A stretch of DNA of 64,000 bases, taken from the NCBI GenBank assembly GCA_028456385.1, contig JALNQF010000215.1:1-64000 (forward strand). The letters run 5' to 3'. The DNA is from Ophiosphaerella korrae. Taxonomy: Eukaryota > Ascomycota > Dothideomycetes > Pleosporales > Phaeosphaeriaceae. Positions 58,436 to 64,000 of the stretch are shown here, piece after piece. Made by a program: the position numbers and the translations under genes. How positions within the stretch are numbered: the first letter of the stretch is position 1; each line of letters starts with the position of its first letter. A model generated the notes under the pieces. That model saw nothing but the letters and a program-made list of their open reading frames with translations, did no database searches and was not told where the DNA came from.

Positions 58436-61400
58436 TTATAGTACTATCTTTAGTAAAACTATATAGAATATTAAGTATATTTTAATCTTATATAGTAGTT
58501 TTAATTTAAATATAACTAGTATAACTTATTTTTTAATCTTATATAGTATTATCTTAATATAATCTAGTTTTAAGATATATTATTTTCTTTTAATATTTTT
58601 TTAGACTAGCTATACTTTTTCTCTCTTTTTAAATTATAGTCTTTTTCTTTATTTTTTATTATAATATTTTACTATATAATAATATAACAATTTTGTATTT
58701 TATCTTAGTTAATTATATATTTCTTTTATTCTATTTATAAAATTATCTCTTTATAAAGTCTAAAACTTTATATTTTTTAAAGTTTAGTATATATTAGAGT
58801 TAAATCTATAGTTTATAAAGAAAAGTAAAACTTTTATTACTATATTCTTTATATTATTATATACTAGTTTTACTATTAGTAGTAGCTATACCTAATTATT
58901 CTAGTTATACTTAAGATAGTATCTTAGATACTATTCTACTATTATTACTTCTTAAAGTTTAATATAAATCTTATATCTTTATTTATAATAATTTTATCTA
59001 GAATTCTATATTAGCTATATATATTTACTAGAACCTAATATATAGTAACTTCTATCCTACTTTTTTTTTATATAGTTTAAATTATAAGTACTTTATAAGT
59101 TTATTTAGTATTATTTAAATTCTATTATATTTAAATCTTAATATTATATTTTTTAATTTAGGTAGCTTTATAATAAAGTCTATTATAATAACTTTCTAAA
59201 GATATTCTAGTACTTTAACTAGTTATAATATTCTATATAGTAGTTCTTTATAAGCTAATCTAGTATTTTCTAAATTTCTAAATATTTATATTCTAGTAGC
59301 TTATAGAATTATTATATAAATTCTCTTTAAATTCTATTAAGAATATATATTTTTTTATAAACTTTTACTAGTTTAGTTTAGTTTTCTAGCTTTTTTATTT
59401 TTTTATAAGCTTTTACTATTTTTTTTAACTTATTTATTTAGCTTACTACTTATTTTCTTTAGTATTATAGCTATTTTAGGTTTATTTAAAACTAAATATC
59501 TATGTTTATTTTTTACTAGAACTATACTAGTTATATTTACTTTTTCTTATAAGTCTAGTCTTTTACTTAGAGTATTTATAAACTAGTTATCTTTTGTTTT
59601 TATATATATAACTTAAAGTTAAATATTAATAAGTATTTTTACTATTTAATATAATATTATATTAAGTTCTTATTTCTTATAAACTTTATAAAGTTTTTAT
59701 AGTTTATATAGAGTTTTATTTAATATTTTACTTTTTATAAATATACTTTTTATTATATAAATACTTTATAGATTACTAGTATTTCTTTATTATATATTAA
59801 GTAGTTAAGCTCTACTAAGTTTATTTTCTTAGAAAAGTATTTAACTAAGTATTCTTACTTAATAGCTTAGTCCTCTTATATTAGTATAATTCTATAGACT
59901 AAATAAGATATATCTATTTTTACTATAACTAGGTTATTTATAAACTTTTATTTAATCTAATTAAATAATTTATAATATTGTTAAATCTTTTTAAATAGTA
60001 TATCTTCTTTTCTAAGTTTTATTACTAGTTCTATATACTTAGACTATTTTACTATTAACTTTTTATAAAAGTTTACTAGCTTATAAAACTATATTACTTT
60101 TTATAAGTTTCTAGTATTAGCTATTCTTAGATTAACTTAATTTTACTTAAGTTAATCTTTATTTTTTTTAATTTAATAATAAATCTAAGGATATCTATTT
60201 CTTTTATATAGAACTTCTATTTTCTTAATTTAAAAAATAATTTATCTTCTACTAGTTTCTTTAGTACCTTATATATATATTATATATATTTTTCTATAAA
60301 TTCTAAAAATATAAAGATATTATTTAAGTATATAAATTTAACTATATCTTAGTACTATCTTAAAACTATATTAATTCTTTTTTAGAATACTACTAGTATA
60401 TTTATTAATCTAAAAAGTATAACTATATATTTAAGTAGTTTATACTATATTTAAAATACTATTTTTTACTTTTTTCTCTTTTTAATTTTAATCTAATAGT
60501 AAGCGTTCTAGATATCTAACTTTATAAAGATTAAACCTAATTATAACTTATCTTATATTTTATCTATATATAGTAAAAGGTATTAGTTTTTACTTAGAAT
60601 TATATTTATTTTTTTAAGATTAATATATAGTTTTTTATTATCTAACTCTTTTTTATCTATAAATATAAGTCTATATACTACTAAAGATTAGAAATTTTAT
60701 ATCTATTTATTTTTTATTTTATTTTTAATAAATACTTATTTATTTTTTAATTCTTGTTTAGTTTTTTAATATACTAGGCTTTATCTTATATTTTTCTTTC
60801 TTTTTAGGTTTATTTCTAAGTTCTATAGCTAATATTTTAGATAGTAGTCTTTAGGTTCTATAAGCTACTTTTCTTAATTTTTATTTTAATTTAGGAAATC
60901 TCTTTTAAATATACTTATATTAGCTATTAATATATCTTTCTTAAAGTAGCTTATTTTCTTTATTCTCTAATTAATTCTTAGATTAGCTATCTATAACTAT
61001 AATATCTCTAAGATTATATCTTATTTATTATTAATTATTATTATATTTAAAACTAAGTTTTTAATCTTTAACTCTTTTAGTTTTAGTATAGAAAGTACTA
61101 TTTTAAACTTTATTAGTTCTAAAAATAGCTTTTAATTAATTATACTTAGTTTTTAAAAGTATTTCTTAGTTATATAATATATTCCTTAATCTTTTATAAA
61201 CTTTTTAGATTTAAAGTTTCTAGTAGCTCTACTATTAATTATTATTTATATTTTATTATTTTAGAAATTAACTATATATATAATATATAAGCTTATAGTA
61301 CTATTAAGTTTTAGTTACTTAAGATATTTAATATATTATCTATCTTTTTAAAGCTATTACTTTACTTTATACTTATAATCTTTATATTTTAGGTATTTAT

Positions 61401-61470
61401 CTTTTATATACTTATACTAAGGTTCTCTTAGAATATATTCTTAAAATAGTAGTTTTCTTAGTCTAATTAT
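58436..61470 (-). mobile_element. Minus-strand gypsy, right piece (integrase back to protease)
   Basis: Minus-strand reading gives the post-integrase segment near 58440-58600, integrase to about 59400, RNase H about 59600-59950, RT about 60000-60800 (YLNN near 60325-60340) and protease near 61220. It has the orientation and family of the piece at 47052-47807, and is probably the same insertion interrupted by the gypsy elements at 47808-58435. About 600 bases (the chromodomain region) are missing at the junction. It ends against a copia element near 61470; gag and the 5' LTR are not seen. Confidence 0.75.
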
Positions 61471-61479
61471 TATAAGTTA

Positions 61480-64000
61480 AAGCTTTACTCTATATAATTT
61501 AAGTAAGCTTATAGTAGTAAGTAAGCTATATAAGCTATTTATGCTACTCTACTATTTATAAGTAGCTTAGCTTAGATAGCTCTTTAATTAATAATTATCT
61601 TCTACTTATTCTTAAGCTTATATCTTCTAATAGTTATAAGCTTAGTACTAAAAATTTCTTAATAGTTCTATTCTATATACTATAGTAAGAGATTATAAGC
61701 TTAGTATACTCTTATCTTATCTTATCTTATCTTATCTTATTTTATCTATTACTTAAACGTTTATAATATCTTATAGTAAGATTACTCTACTTAATAAAAG
61801 TACTACTTTACTTAATAAGTACTTATAATAGCTAGTATAGTTTATATAACTTTACTATAATATACTTAAGCTAGGTATCTAGTAGCTTATTAATCTAGAA
61901 GCTAATAACGTTCTTAATATCTATACTAATAAACTAGTTTAACTTAAACTAAAGAGCCTAGTAATAGTAGAAGAGGTAGCTACCTATAAGCTTATAATAG
62001 AGAAATACTAGGCTATAAAAGATACTTAGGTATTATAAATAGTATACCTTAGAGCTCTAAGCGCCTATGTAAACGCTATAGTTAATCTAAGTTATCTAGT
62101 AATAGCTAAGATAACTTTACTTATAAATAATAAAGCTACGTTATAAAAGCTTATCTAAACGCTAAAGAGCTTACTAGCCCTATTTAATACTAGTACTAGT
62201 AATCTTATCTAAGCTTAATACTAAGCCTATCTATAGAAGGCTTACTAAAGACGCTAATTACTAGAGCTCTAGTATAATAAGTAGCTACGCCTATATTAGC
62301 GTATAATCGCGTATAATATTATAGAGGTAATAGGTAAGCTTATAGTATAAGATTTCCTAGAGGCGTTAATACTAAAGCTAGCTCTAGACTAAGCTTAGAT
62401 AATAAGCTAATTAGTAATCTAGAGCTTAGTCTTTAGCTTAAAAGTACTTACGCTAGAGTAAATTAGTAGTATCTACTTAGCTCTATTATAAGAGTATAAG
62501 CTCTAAACTACTAATTAAGGAGCTAGTATATTTATAATATTTAGAGGATCTAAGCTATAAGTATTAAGCTTTAACTTAAAATATAACTACCTATATAGCT
62601 AAGCTTATTACTAGAAGGTATAAGATTATAAATAGGTATAAGTAGCGCTTACTAGTACTCTATTTAAAATAGATAATAATAGAAAGATAAAAATATAAGC
62701 TTATTTAGATAAGCTGCGCTTTATAGTAGTTAAAACCCTAGTAGCTTAAAAGTAAGCTAATCTTTTATAGAAACTAGTTAAAGCTAACTTAGAGTTAGTT
62801 AAATTAAAGGCTCTAGTCTACCTAAGCTAGCTAAACGTAGTACTTATTAACCTAGGTATACTTATTAACTTAAGTAAACTTATTAAGCTAGTACCTAGAG
62901 CTTACTTAACGCTAGATTTTAACACTTACTTACTTTTTAAGAGTACTATACTTAATAATAGAGCTACTTTCTACTTAGTTAACTTAATAAGTTTTATAGA
63001 ACTAAGCTCCTTTATAAGAGTAAAAAGTATAAGCTATATAGAAGTAAATATATAAGCGTTTTTAATACTTAGTAAAAGTACTTAAGACTTTAAAAATACT
63101 CTAAATAGAGCTTATAGTAAGTATATAGAGAATCTTATACTTTATAAAGTAGTAGTAGTTAAAGGATTTTATATTAATATAGTATCTAAAGCTTAATTAT
63201 AGTAAGCTAGAGCCTAGTATTAAGGTTTTAATATAACTCTAAGAGTAAAAACGCTAGTAGAGAGTATTGTACTAGTAACGCTAATACGTAAATATAACTT
63301 TACTTTTATTAAATATAAGCTTATTACGTTTTATTTAACTATTATAAGTGTAACTTAAAGTAATTAAGTTAATTACTAGCTTAACTTATAGCGTATAATA
63401 CCTAGAAGTAACTTAGAAAAACTCTAGTATACTAGAGCTAGTTATCTTAGACTAGAAGTACTACGAGCGCTAGTAACAAGCGCAAGAAACGTACGTATTA
63501 ATAGGATAGTACGTATTAAGTATAAGTATTACTTAATAGTATACGCTAAGTAAGTTATTATAAAGTAGCTTAAAGAGAAAGCTCTATACTTATACTAGTA
63601 AGTAGCGTAAAACCTATTTAATATACTTACTAGCTACTTTAGAGAGGTTTAAACTATACTACTTAAGTATAAGTATAGTAGTAAGCTCTATATATACCTA
63701 TTATAAAGTAAATCTCTTTAAAAAATAATAAGAGTATATAAGAGCTTTATAAAGTAACTACTAACGCGCTATAAGCTATATATATACGTACTCTAGTAAG
63801 ATAATAAAGTAGTATAGCTCTTATAAAAAAGTAAGATATACTTCTAGATTTAAGCTAAATAAAAAGAGATTATAATTAAAAGCTCTTTAGTATATATATA
63901 TAAGCTAAATAGAGGAGCTAAAAGAGTTAGTTAAGAAATAATAATAGAAGTAATTAAGATAAGGATAAGTACTAACTTACTAGAAAAGCTCTAGCTAAAA
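61480..64000 (+). mobile_element. Ty1/copia element, 5' part, runs off the window
   Basis: From about 61950 the plus strand gives a copia-type gag (for example LKSLLALFNTSTSNLI, then a Gln-rich stretch with Gln codons read as TAA/TAG). A protease region follows, with VVVVKGFYINIVSKA at about 63151-63195, matching the family's VPGFxxNVVS stretch, and pre-integrase sequence after that. RIP is lighter than in the other copia copies. The segment 61480-61950 probably contains the 5' LTR and leader, but no LTR boundary could be fixed without the 3' copy. A related minus-strand relic is at 24758-27905. Confidence 0.72.
61711..61740. repeat. (CTTAT)6 microsatellite
   Basis: Six perfect CTTAT units are followed by a degenerate one (TTTATCT). 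It lies in the presumed leader or LTR of the copia element that begins near 61480. Confidence 0.9.

Noticed and set aside
61711..61740. Telomeric repeat
   Set aside because: The unit is CTTAT, not TTAGGG/CCCTAA, and it lies inside a copia element.

Overview
The window looks like a piece of a filamentous ascomycete (Pezizomycotina) genome. Two sharply different compositions alternate. A short island of balanced composition (about 1226-5050) carries intron-containing genes. The other ~60 kb is extremely AT-rich and almost without CpA/TpG. Its coding relics show C-to-T and G-to-A changes that turn Trp, Gln, Cys, His and Gly codons into stops, Tyr or Lys. That is the pattern expected of repeat-induced point mutation (RIP) acting on transposons. 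The species cannot be named from the sequence.

Gene island. Two divergently oriented genes encode NAD(P)-binding proteins of the atypical short-chain dehydrogenase class. One is an NmrA/NAD(P)-binding-like protein on the minus strand (1886-2654, one 58-nt intron, 236 aa). The other is an isoflavone-reductase/NmrA-like protein on the plus strand (3493-4451, one 53-nt intron, 301 aa). Neither shows RIP damage. A frame without an ATG (3111-3338) between them may be an orphan exon. The pair could be a remnant of a small metabolic locus, but their substrates cannot be read from the sequence.

Repeat blocks. From 5051 onward the sequence is a nested stack of RIP-mutated transposons. At least five substantial Ty3/gypsy chromovirus copies are present: 11053-18047 (+), 27911-34839 (-), 37211-43925 (+), 47808-54847 (+, chimeric LTRs) and a partial copy at 54848-58435 (+). 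Further minus-strand gypsy pieces lie at 46388-47051, 47052-47807 and 58436-61470, and an LTR-gag fragment at 5456-6890. Ty1/copia copies are at 18896-24757 (-), 24758-27905 (-, interrupted), about 45500-46387 (-) and about 61480-64000 (+). A Tc1/mariner relic is at 7403-8700 (-). A solo LTR (26976-27417) has an exact 5-bp target duplication. Two gypsy insertions also keep perfect 5-bp target duplications (TCTTT, TTTAG), and in both cases the older host frame can be read across the insertion point.

The most unusual signal is a hydrophobic reading frame antisense to every gypsy copy that keeps this part. It lies between the chromodomain and the 3' LTR and runs into the LTR. It shares residues across seven copies and has few stops, while the sense strand is riddled with them. 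No tRNA, rRNA, CRISPR array or other intact gene was recognised.
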